Assembly: GCA_003220795.1 (NCBI GenBank)
Contig: QHTK01000075.1
Span: forward strand, 1 to 33,036
Origin: Gemmatimonadota bacterium
GTDB taxonomy: Bacteria > Gemmatimonadota > Gemmatimonadetes > Gemmatimonadales > GWC2-71-9
DNA: 33,036 nucleotides
Reading direction: 5' to 3'
Position numbers and translations under genes: made by a program. Under the pieces are notes generated by a model. That model saw only the letters and a program-made list of their open reading frames with translations. It did no database searches and was not told the origin of the DNA. This document shows positions 9,161-16,665 of the stretch, in pieces. The first letter of the stretch is position 1. The number at the start of each line of letters is the position of its first letter.

Positions 9161-9538
9161 ATGGCACACTACAAGACTCTCAAAGCGTGGCAACATGCCC
9201 AACGCTTGGCCATCGAATGCGTGAGAGCGTCGCGGGGTTTCCCGGATTACGAACAAGGGGCGCTCGCCGACCAGCTTCGGCGGGCTTGTTACAGCGTCCC
9301 TTTGAACATCGCCGAGGGGAACACGCGACAAGGCTCGCGAGAGTACCGGCGTTTCCTGGACACCGCGCGAGGCTCGCTTGCCGAGGTGGAGACAATCATC
9401 GAAATGGCTCGAGAACTGGGTTACATGCAACCCGCGGACTTCGGCCGTCTCGAGGCGTTAGTGAACGAGACCGGCAAGACGCTGTACGGTCTGCTTAGAA
9501 AGATCAGCGGCGCCGCTGCGCGGATCCCTTCCGTCTAG
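9161..9538 (+). CDS. Four-helix-bundle protein (23S rRNA intervening-sequence family)
   Basis: This 125-aa, helix-rich protein matches the S23/IVP four-helix-bundle family. The start Y-K-T-L-K-A-W-Q-H-A-Q-R-L, the central DQLRRACYSVPLNIAEGNTR and the following E-Y-R-R-F-L-D-T-A-R-G-S-L-A-E-V-E-T are its diagnostic blocks. Relatives are encoded inside 23S rRNA intervening sequences and by stand-alone genes, and a related fold (Avd) serves diversity-generating retroelements. The biochemical role is not established. No Shine-Dalgarno sequence precedes the ATG. The stop at 9536-9538 is 2 nt from the right inverted-repeat arm, so gene and arms look like one unit. Confidence 0.9.
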   Translation: MAHYKTLKAWQHAQRLAIECVRASRGFPDYEQGALADQLRRACYSVPLNIAEGNTRQGSREYRRFLDTARGSLAEVETIIEMARELGYMQPADFGRLEALVNETGKTLYGLLRKISGAAARIPSV

Positions 9539-9540
9539 AA

Positions 9541-9588
9541 CCTCACATCCACGCGGCGTCTCGGCCCCTCAGCGTCTACCTCGACGTC
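9541..9588 (-). repeat. Right 48-nt arm of inverted repeat
   Basis: It is the reverse complement of the left arm at 40 of 48 positions without gaps. Read on the minus strand its units are GACGTCGAG, GTAGACGCTGAG, GGGCCGAG, ACGCCGCG and TGGATGTGAGG. Its outer end contains TCGACG (9581-9586), which may serve as the -35 box of mnmG. Confidence 0.8.
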
Positions 9589-9610
9589 TCACTGCCTGGG
9601 CCAGTATAAT
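9581..9610 (+). promoter_or_regulatory. mnmG promoter
   Basis: A perfect -10 box TATAAT lies at 9605-9610 and a 4/6 -35 box TCGACG at 9581-9586, with an 18-nt spacer. The -10 box ends 7 nt before the mnmG ATG, so transcription should begin at or next to the A of the start codon and the mRNA should be leaderless. The -35 half lies inside the right repeat arm. Confidence 0.6.
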
Positions 9611-9617
9611 TCGGGCC

Positions 9618-11486
9618 ATGAGCATCGATTACGACGTTATAGTTGTGGGAGCGGGCCATGCCGGGACGGAAGCGTCAGTCATGGCAGCTCGATTGGGGGC
9701 ACGGACACTCCTCCTCACGTCTAACCTCGACACCATCGGCCAGCTGAGCTGCAATCCCGCCATCGGCGGCATCGCGAAGGGCACCGTAGTGCGCGAGCTC
9801 GACGCGCTCGGCGGTATCATGGGCCGCGCCACCGACCGCGCGACGATCCAGTTTCGCATGCTCAACCGCTCGAAGGGACCAGCGGTGTGGGCGCCGCGCG
9901 CCCAGTGCGATCGCACGCTGTACCGGCGCGCGGTTCGTGCGCTGCTTGAGCGCCTCCCGAACCTCGAGCTGACACAGGGCACGGTGAGCCGCCTCATAAT
10001 CGAGGGAGCGCAGGCGGCGGGCGTCGCGACATCCGACGGCCGAGTGTTCGCGGCGCGCGCGGTCGTGATCACGGCGGGGACCTTCCTGCGTGGCCGCATT
10101 CACCTCGGGACGGACACGCAGATTCCGGCGGGGCGGGCGGGCGACCAGCCCGCCGTCGATGTAGCGCAACACATTGAATCGCTTGGACTTACGGTCTCGC
10201 GCTTCAAGACCGGTACCCCGCCGCGGGTGGACGGCCGCTCGGTCGATTGGTCCGAGGTCGAGCGTCAGGACGGCGACGCGACCGCGTACCGGTTCTCGTT
10301 TTATGAGCGAGTGGAGCGGCCCCGTCAGGTGCCGTGTTGGATCACGTGGGCCGGCGAGGAAGTGAAGGACATCATCCGCCGGCACCTCAAGGAGTCGGCG
10401 CTGTACGGCGGCGCCATCGCCTCGCGAGGCCCGCGGTACTGCCCATCGGTCGAAGACAAGATCGTGAAGTTCCCCGACGCCCAGCGGCACCAAGTCTTCC
10501 TCGAGCCGGAAGGGCTCGACACGCACGAGCTGTACGTGAACGGGCTCTCCACTTCCCTGCCCGTCGCCGTGCAACTCGAGTTCCTGCACGCTGTCCCCGG
10601 CCTCGAGCGGGCCAAGCTGACGCGGCCGGGGTACGCGATCGAGTACGACTACTACCCCCCGACGCAGCTCACACCCTGGCTCGAGACCAAGGCGATCGAG
10701 CGCCTGTTTTTCGCCGGCCAGATTAATGGTACGACGGGGTACGAGGAGGCAGCCGGCCAGGGCGCCGTCGCGGGGATCAACGCGGTGCGCCGCATGCGCG
10801 GGCTGGAGCCGGTGCTGTTCGCGCGGGATGAAGCGTACATCGGGGTGCTGGTAGACGACTTGATCACGCGCGGAGTGGATGAGCCGTATCGGCTGTTCAC
10901 GTCGCGGTCCGAGTTCCGGCTGTTGTTGCGGCAAGACAATGCGCTGCGCCGTCTGGCGCCGCTCGCGGAGCGGTTGCGCTTACTGACGGCGGCGGAGCTG
11001 CGGCAGGCGGAGCAGCGCTTACGGGAGGAAGAGCGGCTCCTCGACACGGCGCGAGCGACGCCGATCAGCCCCGCGCAAGCGGATCCGGCGTTGGCCCAGA
11101 CCGGCACGCAGCTCGCCGAGCCGGAGCGCGTGGCGACCGTGGCCCGGCGGCCCGGGGTGTCGTTGCGCGCGTTGCTCGAGGCCGCGGGCGTGGCGGTGCC
11201 GAGCGACGACGATGTTGTGGCGAGCGCGGAGATCGAGCTCAAGTATGACGGCTATCTCGCGCGCGAGCGGGAAGCGGCGAGTCGGCTCGCCGAGCTCGCC
11301 GCGTTCGTGCTGCCGGCCGAGCTTCCCTACCTCGAGATGCGGAGTTTGGCGACCGAAGCGCGTCAGAAGCTCGACCGGGTGCGCCCTACTTCCCTCGCCC
11401 AGGCGGCGCGGATTCCGGGCGTGAGCCCGAGCGACCTTCACAACCTGGTAGTCGAGACGGCGCGCTGGCGTCGTCGCGTCGCCTGA
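9618..11486 (+). CDS. mnmG: tRNA uridine-5-carboxymethylaminomethyl(34) synthesis enzyme MnmG
   Basis: This 622-aa flavoprotein has the family's full length. The N-terminal FAD-binding VVGAGHAGTEAS (residues 9-20), the conserved CNPAIGGIAKG, the QFRMLN block and the C-terminal helical domain (Y-D-G-Y-L-A-R-E) are all present. With MnmE it installs the cmnm5 group on the wobble uridine of some tRNAs. mnmE is not in the window. The gene often sits near the chromosome origin beside rsmG and parAB. Here rsmG is absent, and parS sites and parA follow directly. The start is supported by the adjoining leaderless promoter. Confidence 0.96.
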   Translation: MSIDYDVIVVGAGHAGTEASVMAARLGARTLLLTSNLDTIGQLSCNPAIGGIAKGTVVRELDALGGIMGRATDRATIQFRMLNRSKGPAVWAPRAQCDRTLYRRAVRALLERLPNLELTQGTVSRLIIEGAQAAGVATSDGRVFAARAVVITAGTFLRGRIHLGTDTQIPAGRAGDQPAVDVAQHIESLGLTVSRFKTGTPPRVDGRSVDWSEVERQDGDATAYRFSFYERVERPRQVPCWITWAGEEVKDIIRRHLKESALYGGAIASRGPRYCPSVEDKIVKFPDAQRHQVFLEPEGLDTHELYVNGLSTSLPVAVQLEFLHAVPGLERAKLTRPGYAIEYDYYPPTQLTPWLETKAIERLFFAGQINGTTGYEEAAGQGAVAGINAVRRMRGLEPVLFARDEAYIGVLVDDLITRGVDEPYRLFTSRSEFRLLLRQDNALRRLAPLAERLRLLTAAELRQAEQRLREEERLLDTARATPISPAQADPALAQTGTQLAEPERVATVARRPGVSLRALLEAAGVAVPSDDDVVASAEIELKYDGYLAREREAASRLAELAAFVLPAELPYLEMRSLATEARQKLDRVRPTSLAQAARIPGVSPSDLHNLVVETARWRRRVA

Positions 11487-11493
11487 ATCCACC

Positions 11494-11509
11494 TGTTTCA
11501 CGTGAAACT
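11494..11509. promoter_or_regulatory. parS site 1
   Basis: TGTTTCACGTGAAACT matches the widespread chromosomal parS consensus TGTTTCACGTGAAACA at 15 of 16 positions. It lies 8 nt after the mnmG stop and upstream of parA. ParB should load here as a CTP-dependent clamp and slide along DNA. Confidence 0.95.
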
Positions 11510-11516
11510 TTGGATT

Positions 11517-11532
11517 GGTTTCACGTGAAACC
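11517..11532. promoter_or_regulatory. parS site 2
   Basis: GGTTTCACGTGAAACC is a perfect palindrome that keeps the 14-nt parS core GTTTCACGTGAAAC, centred 23 bp from site 1. It ends 6 nt before the -35 box of the likely parA promoter, so ParB loading could also repress parAB. That last point is inferred. Confidence 0.93.
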
Positions 11533-11537
11533 AGCAC

Positions 11538-11566
11538 TTTACCCGTCGTGGCGCGCGACGTATATT
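11538..11566 (+). promoter_or_regulatory. Likely parA promoter
   Basis: TTTACC (11538-11543) and TATATT (11561-11566) have a 17-nt spacer. A transcript beginning near 11573 would carry an A/T-rich leader of about 50 nt before the parA ATG, unlike the leaderless starts elsewhere in this window. Confidence 0.5.
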
Positions 11567-11621
11567 TGAGCCCTTGTGATCGCTACGCAATATAACTCAT
11601 TGCACCACAATTAGTTATCAG

Positions 11622-12464
11622 ATGTCTCGCGTCATCGCCATCGCGAACCAGAAGGGCGGCGTCGGGAAGACGACCACCGCCGTCAATCTCGCCGCGTCGC
11701 TCGCGACCGCCGAGCGCAAGACGCTGCTCGTCGACGCCGACCCGCAAGCGAACTCCACCAGCGGCGTCGGCATCGAACGCGATCGCATCCGCCACTCCCT
11801 GTACGACGCGTTGCTCGACGGCCGTCCCCTGCTGGACGCGCGCTTTGCCCACGTGCACTTCCCCTATCTCGATGTCGTCCCGGCCACCCAGGATCTCGTC
11901 GGTGCCGAGCTGGAGCTCGTCGGCAAACAGGGGCGCGAGGCGATGATGCGCCGGGCTTTACAGGGGATCCGCGACCAGTACCAGTACGTCATCATCGACT
12001 GTCCCCCGTCGCTCGGACTGCTCACGCTCAATATGCTCACGGCGGCGGACAGCGTCCTGATCCCTATCCAGTGTGAATACTATGCGCTGGAAGGACTGTC
12101 TCAGCTGCTCAACACGGTGAAGCTGGTGCAACGCAATTTCAACCCGGCGCTCGCCATCGACGGCGTGCTGCTGACGATGTTCGATGCCCGCCTGAACCTC
12201 AGCAAACAGGTTGCCGACGAGGCGAAAGAATACTTCGGCTCGCAGATGTTCGGCATCACCATTCCACGCAACGTGCGACTCGCCGAAGCGCCCAGCTTCG
12301 GGAAGCCCATCCTGCTGTACGACGTGCAGTCCGTGGGGGCGAAGAGCTATTTGGCGGTGGCGCAGGAGCTGATCCGTCGGGTCGAGCGCACCGGCGCCGC
12401 CGCGCCCGTTCCCCCCCCGCCTGCCCCACCCGCCCCTGAACCGCTGCCGGAGGTGCCTGCATGA
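11622..12464 (+). CDS. parA: Chromosome-partitioning ATPase ParA (Soj)
   Basis: This 280-aa protein is a ParA/Soj ATPase that binds DNA nonspecifically as an ATP dimer and moves ParB-parS complexes. The deviant Walker A motif KGGVGKTTT is at residues 11-19, with the signature lysine K11. TLLVDADPQANST and YVIIDCPPSLGLLT are the other family blocks. The body ends near residue 260 and a tail of alternating proline and alanine (about residues 261-280) follows. Such a tail is unusual and may be a flexible linker. The stop overlaps the parB start. Confidence 0.95.
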   Translation: MSRVIAIANQKGGVGKTTTAVNLAASLATAERKTLLVDADPQANSTSGVGIERDRIRHSLYDALLDGRPLLDARFAHVHFPYLDVVPATQDLVGAELELVGKQGREAMMRRALQGIRDQYQYVIIDCPPSLGLLTLNMLTAADSVLIPIQCEYYALEGLSQLLNTVKLVQRNFNPALAIDGVLLTMFDARLNLSKQVADEAKEYFGSQMFGITIPRNVRLAEAPSFGKPILLYDVQSVGAKSYLAVAQELIRRVERTGAAAPVPPPPAPPAPEPLPEVPA

Positions 12465-13357
12465 CGGAAACCATCGCTGGTCGCCGGCGACTTGGTCGGG
12501 GGCTCGAGGCCCTGCTGGGCCCCACGCGCGAAGAAGCCGAACGCGAAGGGAGCCTCGTCGAGCTGGCGATCGCCGACATTCGGCCGAACCCGTACCAGCC
12601 GCGGCGGGACGTCGATCCGGCCGCACTCGAAGAGCTGAAAGCATCGATTCTCAAAGCCGGTCTGTTGCAGCCGGTCGTGGTGCGCACGGCGCCCGGCGAT
12701 CGCGCCTCCGGCTACGAATTGATCGCGGGCGAGCGGCGGCTGCGGGCCTGTCAGGCGCTGGGTTGGGACCGGATCCCCGCCGTGAAGCGCGACGTGGATG
12801 ACCGCACGGTGCTGACGCTCGCGCTGATCGAGAACCTGCAACGCGATGACCTGTCGCCGGTCGACGAGGCGCGCGGCTACGAGCGCCTGATCGCCGAATT
12901 CAGCCTCACCCATCAGGACGTCGCCGACGCGGTGGGACGCGACCGCTCCACCGTGGCCAATGCGCTACGACTCCTCAAGCTCCCGGCGGGCGTGCTCGCG
13001 TTGCTGCACGAGGGAAGGCTCTCGGTCGGGCACGCGCGCGCGCTGCTCGCCCTCGACGACCCGCGCGCCGTGGCGGCGGTCGCCAAGGAAGCCGTCGACC
13101 TGGGGCTCTCGGTACGCGACGTCGAGGATCGGGTGCGGGGCGGCCGGGCGCCGGTCCGGCGGCCGCGGTTGAAGCAGGGGCTCGGGCAGGGTCCCGAAGT
13201 GCGCCGCATCGAGGACGCGCTGCGCCGGCGCCTCGGCACCGATGTGCGCGTCACGCTCCGGGCGAAAGGGAAGGGGCAGATCCACCTCCATTTTTATTCG
13301 AACGACGACCTCGCGCGCCTGCTCGAGCTGATTCTGGGAGCGCCGTTCGACGGATGA
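12461..13357 (+). CDS. parB: Chromosome-partitioning protein ParB (Spo0J)
   Basis: This 298-aa protein binds parS and uses CTP to close into a sliding clamp. RRLGRGLEALLG near the N-terminus is the ParA-contacting region. The CTP-binding ParB/Srx domain shows NPYQPRR, AGERRLRAC and ENLQRDDLSP. The helix-turn-helix LTHQDVADAVGRDRSTVANA reads parS. The C-terminus is a dimerisation domain. Its two target sites lie upstream of parA. The start and stop overlap parA and the M23 peptidase gene (ATGA in both cases), so it is the middle of a coupled operon. Confidence 0.95.
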   Translation: MTETIAGRRRLGRGLEALLGPTREEAEREGSLVELAIADIRPNPYQPRRDVDPAALEELKASILKAGLLQPVVVRTAPGDRASGYELIAGERRLRACQALGWDRIPAVKRDVDDRTVLTLALIENLQRDDLSPVDEARGYERLIAEFSLTHQDVADAVGRDRSTVANALRLLKLPAGVLALLHEGRLSVGHARALLALDDPRAVAAVAKEAVDLGLSVRDVEDRVRGGRAPVRRPRLKQGLGQGPEVRRIEDALRRRLGTDVRVTLRAKGKGQIHLHFYSNDDLARLLELILGAPFDG

Positions 13358-14142
13358 AGCATAAGAGCGTCACCATCGTGGTCCACACCGATGGCGAGCT
13401 CGAGTCCCGCCAGTACCGCGTGCCGTTGTGGGCCTTCGAAATCGGGAAATGGACGGCGGGTGGCATCGCGGTTCTGGTTGTGCTGTTCTTCCTGTTCGCC
13501 GGACCGATCACGCGGAACGCGGTGCGGGCACAATTGCTCGACCGGCGGGTGGCGCGTCTGGAGGAGGAGAACGGCCGCGTCCAGCAGCTCGCCGCGGCGT
13601 TGAACCGGGCAGAGGCGAACTACCAGGAGCTCCGGCAGCTGCTGGGCGTGAAGGCGCCGCCCGAAAAGGTCGTCGCGCGGCCCGATCTGCCGCGCGCGCT
13701 CACCGTGCGCGCCCGGGCGCCCGGCGCGCCGCCGCGCTTCGCGTCCGACTCCGCGACGCCGCTCCACTGGCCGCTCGCCGACGGCGGCTTCCTGACCCGC
13801 GGGCAGGTGGGACCGGGCGACCCCGCCGAGTCGCATCCCGGCATCGACATCGCCGTCCCGACAGGAACGGCGGTGCGCGCAGCCGCCGCAGGCGTCGTGG
13901 CCCAGGCCGGCACGGACCCCGCCTACGGACTGTTCGTGCTCTTGCGGCACACCGCCGGATATGAGACGATGTATGGGCACGCCTCGCGGCTGGTGGTCCG
14001 CGAAGGTGACTCGGTCGTGGCGGGGCAGGTGATCGCGCTCTCGGGCAGCTCCGGGCGATCCACCGCGCCGCACCTCCACTTCGAAATCCGCCGCGAGGGC
14101 AAGTCGCTCGATCCCCTCACGGTCGTGAAACAGGAGAATTGA
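13354..14142 (+). CDS. Membrane-anchored M23 (LytM) peptidoglycan endopeptidase
   Basis: This 262-aa protein has a short cytoplasmic N-terminus, a membrane segment at about residues 30-49, a coiled coil of about 40 residues, and a C-terminal M23 domain. The zinc ligands are all visible: H161 and D165 (HPGID) and H242, with catalytic H240 (HLHFE). It should therefore be active, cutting peptidoglycan cross-links in the periplasm. It starts inside the parB stop and is followed after 1 nt by a bactofilin gene. LytM-bactofilin pairs are known to control cell shape, and coupling to parAB is the less usual part. Confidence 0.9.
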   Translation: MKHKSVTIVVHTDGELESRQYRVPLWAFEIGKWTAGGIAVLVVLFFLFAGPITRNAVRAQLLDRRVARLEEENGRVQQLAAALNRAEANYQELRQLLGVKAPPEKVVARPDLPRALTVRARAPGAPPRFASDSATPLHWPLADGGFLTRGQVGPGDPAESHPGIDIAVPTGTAVRAAAAGVVAQAGTDPAYGLFVLLRHTAGYETMYGHASRLVVREGDSVVAGQVIALSGSSGRSTAPHLHFEIRREGKSLDPLTVVKQEN

Positions 14143-14143
14143 C

Positions 14144-14554
14144 ATGGCCATCTTCACCGAGAAGGGGCACGGCGCTTCAGAAACCGAGACCGGCCTCTCG
14201 ATCATCGGGACTGGCATGCGCGTCGTCGGGGACATCACCGCCGAAGGGGTGGTGAAGATCGAAGGCACCGTAGTCGGCACCGTGCGTGCCGGACGTCAGG
14301 TCCTGGTTGGGAAGGGCGGGGAAGTGGAAGGCGACGTGATCTCCCGCGAAGCGATCATCGGCGGCGAAGTACGGGGGAGCATCCGCGCCGACGAGCGCGT
14401 CGAGATCCAGGCGTCGTGCGTGGTGCACGGCGACATCGCGGCCAAGCGCTTGCTCGTGCAGGAGGGCGGCGAGATCAACGGGGTGGTGCGGATGGGCGAG
14501 ACCGCCTTGGAGCCCGAGACGCTGGAGAAGGCGGGCGCGCCGCGGTCTTACTAA
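14144..14554 (+). CDS. Bactofilin (polymer-forming cytoskeletal protein)
   Basis: This 136-aa protein is a bactofilin (DUF583). A right-handed beta-helix core from about residue 25 to 115 is built from short repeats rich in V-x-G and I-x-G, such as VVKIEGTVVGTVRAG and EVEGDVISREAIIGGEV, with disordered ends. Bactofilins form filaments at the inner membrane without nucleotides and position cell-wall enzymes or, in Myxococcus, the ParABS apparatus. CAGGAG at 14131-14136 is a good Shine-Dalgarno sequence for the ATG at 14144. The gene ends the parA-parB-M23-bactofilin operon. Confidence 0.93.
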   Translation: MAIFTEKGHGASETETGLSIIGTGMRVVGDITAEGVVKIEGTVVGTVRAGRQVLVGKGGEVEGDVISREAIIGGEVRGSIRADERVEIQASCVVHGDIAAKRLLVQEGGEINGVVRMGETALEPETLEKAGAPRSY

Positions 14555-14710
14555 GCAGCAGCAGATATCCACACGCCAGCGTTTCCCGCATGTGGATTGT
14601 TTATCTCGCTACCACATAGTGCTTTACAGATTTCCATATGTGGGAATCTCATGTCAGTGTCTCTAGGCTGGCGCGCTAATGTCATCATACTGTCACCGCC
14701 CGACGGGCTG
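14555..14710. other. A/T-richer intergenic region with hairpin, palindrome and DnaA-box-like 9-mers
   Basis: After the bactofilin stop, ATCCACA (14567-14573) and TGTGGAT (14591-14597) form a 7-bp stem with a 17-nt loop, a possible terminator. ATATCCACA (14565-14573) differs from the DnaA box TTATCCACA at one position, while TGTGGATTG (14591-14599, reverse complement CAATCCACA) differs at two. A 20-bp imperfect palindrome (14629-14648, 16 of 20 symmetric positions) contains another TGTGG. CATACT at 14686-14691 is a weak -10 candidate for the next gene. The region is short for a replication origin. Confidence 0.4.
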
Positions 14711-15463
14711 ATGCAGCTGGGGGAGTTGGTCACCTACCTCGACGCCTACCTCCGCGTCGGCGAGGTGCCGGACGCACCCCACGCCCTCAACGGGCTGCAG
14801 GTCGCGAAGACCGGAGATGTCAACCGTGTGGCCGCGGCGGTCGATCTGTGCGAAGCGACGGTGCGCATGGCGGTCGCGCAGGAGAGCGACCTGCTGCTCG
14901 TGCATCACGGGTTGTTCTGGGGTGGGCTCAAACCGCTCACCGGGCCCGCGTACCGGCGGGTGGCCGGACTGATGCAGAACAACGTCGCCCTGTACAGCGC
15001 GCACCTCCCGCTGGACATGCATCCCGAGGTCGGCAACAACGCGGTGTTGGCGCGGCAGCTGGGCGTCACGCTGCGCGGCGGCTTTGGCATGGAGTATGGC
15101 GTGTCGATCGGCGTGTGGGGGGAGCTGGACACCTCGCGCGCGGCACTGCAGCAGCAGCTCGCCGTCGCGCTCGGCGCCATGCCTCGCGTCATGGCGTTCG
15201 GCCCGGAGCGGGTGCGCCGTGTGGGGATCGTCACCGGAGGCGCGGGTTCGATGATCGGCCAGGCGCGAGCGGCGGGGCTCGACACCTACATCACGGGTGA
15301 AGGGGCGCACCATACGTTCTTCGATGCCGAAGAGCTGGGTGTCAACGTCTTCTATGGCGGGCACTACGCGACGGAGACCGTCGGGATCAAGGCGCTGGGG
15401 GAACACCTGTGCGCCAAGTTCGGACTGCCCTGGACGTTCCTCGACCATCCGACGGGTCTGTGA
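14711..15463 (+). CDS. Nif3-like dinuclear metal-centre protein
   Basis: This 250-aa protein belongs to the Nif3/YbgI family, hexameric proteins with two metal ions per subunit. Metal-site segments are visible: L-N-G-L-Q-V near the start, DLLLVHHGLFWGG with the HHG motif, the SAHLPLDMHP loop, and the C-terminal TGEGAHHTFFDAEELGVNV followed by G-G-H-Y-A-T-E. The family has been linked to GTP cyclohydrolase 1 type 2 annotation, but its true reaction is uncertain. The ATG at 14711 fits the family start, and the in-frame upstream codons look like intergenic DNA. The stop overlaps the GTG of the transporter. Confidence 0.88.
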   Translation: MQLGELVTYLDAYLRVGEVPDAPHALNGLQVAKTGDVNRVAAAVDLCEATVRMAVAQESDLLLVHHGLFWGGLKPLTGPAYRRVAGLMQNNVALYSAHLPLDMHPEVGNNAVLARQLGVTLRGGFGMEYGVSIGVWGELDTSRAALQQQLAVALGAMPRVMAFGPERVRRVGIVTGGAGSMIGQARAAGLDTYITGEGAHHTFFDAEELGVNVFYGGHYATETVGIKALGEHLCAKFGLPWTFLDHPTGL

Positions 15464-16665
15464 GCGCGCGGCGCGTGCTGGCCGTGCTCGCCGTCGCCGA
15501 GCTGCTGGCGATGGCGCCGTGGTTCAGCGCGTCGGCCGTCGCACCGACTCTCTCACGCGCGTGGCAGCTCACTCCCGCCGACACGGCCTGGCTCACGATT
15601 TCCGTGCAGCTGGGCTTCGTCATCGGGGCGCTCCTCTCGGCCGTCTTCACGTTGAGCGACCTGTGGTCTGCGCGGCGACTCGTCCAAGTGTCGGCGGTCG
15701 CGGCGGGGGTCGCGACGTTCGGCGTCGCGAGCGCCTCGAATCCCACGGTCGGCATCGCTCTGCGCATGGCGACGGGCGCCGCGCTCGCCGGGGTGTACCC
15801 GCCGGGGATGAAGATCGTGGCCGGCTGGTTCCGCGACGGCCGGGGCTGGGCGATCGGTATCATGGTCGGCGCGCTCACGCTCGGCTCGGCGCTGCCCCAT
15901 CTGCTGCGCTGGCTCGTCCCTGTGACCGTGTGGCGCCCCGTGCTCGCATCCGCAGGGGCGCTCGCAATGCTCGGCGCGGGACTGATGGCGCTCGTGCCGC
16001 ACGACGGCCCGTTCGCGACGCCGGCTCTCCAGTTCAGCTGGAGCGCCGTGCCCCGGATCTTACGCCAGCGCGCCGTCACGCTCGCGAACCTCGGTTATCT
16101 CGGTCATATGTGGGAGCTATACGCGATGTGGACCTGGATCGCGGCGTTCGTCGCGGCCAGCGAGCACGCCCGCACGGGCGCGGCGCCGCCTGTCGGGCCG
16201 ATCGCGCTCGTCACGTTCGCCGTGGTGGGGAGCGGCGCCGCCGGCTGCTGGCTCGGCGGGAAGTACGCGGACCGGTGGGGCCGGACGCTCGTCACGAGCG
16301 TCGCGATGGCGCTTTCGGGCGCCTGCTCCCTCACCGTCGGGACGCTGTTCGGGCATACGCTGGCGATGCTGCTGCCCGTGCTGCTGGTCTGGGGCGTGAC
16401 GGTAGTCGCCGACTCGGCGCAGTTCTCGGCGTCCGTGAGTGAGCTCGCCCCACGGGACCTGGTGGGGACGGCGCTGACGCTTCAGACCAGCCTGGGGTTC
16501 CTGCTCACCTGTCTCACGATCTATCTCTTGCCGTGGGTCGCGGAGCGAATCGGCTGGCGCTGGAGCATGAGTGTGCTCGCCCTGGGGCCGGCGGTGGGCA
16601 TATGGGCGATGCTGATGTTGCGGCAGCGCCCGGAGGCATCAGCACTAGCGGGTGGACGGCGCTAG
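15460..16665 (+). CDS. MFS transporter
   Basis: This 401-aa protein has about 12 hydrophobic segments with the major-facilitator two-halves layout. An MFS motif-A-like G-G-K-Y-A-D-R-W-G-R loop is seen between the first two segments of the second half, and LSDLWSARR in the first half. The N-terminal MAPWFSASAVAP resembles MFS members annotated as nitrate/nitrite or general porters, but the substrate cannot be named. The GTG at 15460 overlaps the Nif3 gene stop (GTGA), and the upstream in-frame residues belong to that gene. The TAG stop lies in the left arm of the convergent hairpin. Confidence 0.82.
   Translation: MSARRVLAVLAVAELLAMAPWFSASAVAPTLSRAWQLTPADTAWLTISVQLGFVIGALLSAVFTLSDLWSARRLVQVSAVAAGVATFGVASASNPTVGIALRMATGAALAGVYPPGMKIVAGWFRDGRGWAIGIMVGALTLGSALPHLLRWLVPVTVWRPVLASAGALAMLGAGLMALVPHDGPFATPALQFSWSAVPRILRQRAVTLANLGYLGHMWELYAMWTWIAAFVAASEHARTGAAPPVGPIALVTFAVVGSGAAGCWLGGKYADRWGRTLVTSVAMALSGACSLTVGTLFGHTLAMLLPVLLVWGVTVVADSAQFSASVSELAPRDLVGTALTLQTSLGFLLTCLTIYLLPWVAERIGWRWSMSVLALGPAVGIWAMLMLRQRPEASALAGGRR

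Larger units (their letters stand above)
9033..9588. mobile_element. Putative IVS-like element: inverted-repeat arms around a four-helix-bundle gene
   Basis: A 556-bp unit is bounded by two 48-nt arms that are reverse complements at 40 of 48 positions (9033-9080 and 9541-9588). It holds one gene of the 23S rRNA intervening-sequence protein family. If transcribed, the arms would pair into a long stem with the gene in the loop, the same architecture as intervening sequences in bacterial 23S rRNA, but here between natB and mnmG. No transposase is present and target-site duplication could not be established. Mobility is inferred from structure alone. Confidence 0.5.

Noticed and set aside
14555..14710. 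Calling this region the chromosomal origin (oriC)
   Set aside because: Only one near-match and one weaker match to the DnaA box are present in 156 bp, without a clear unwinding element. It is recorded as a finding, not as an origin.
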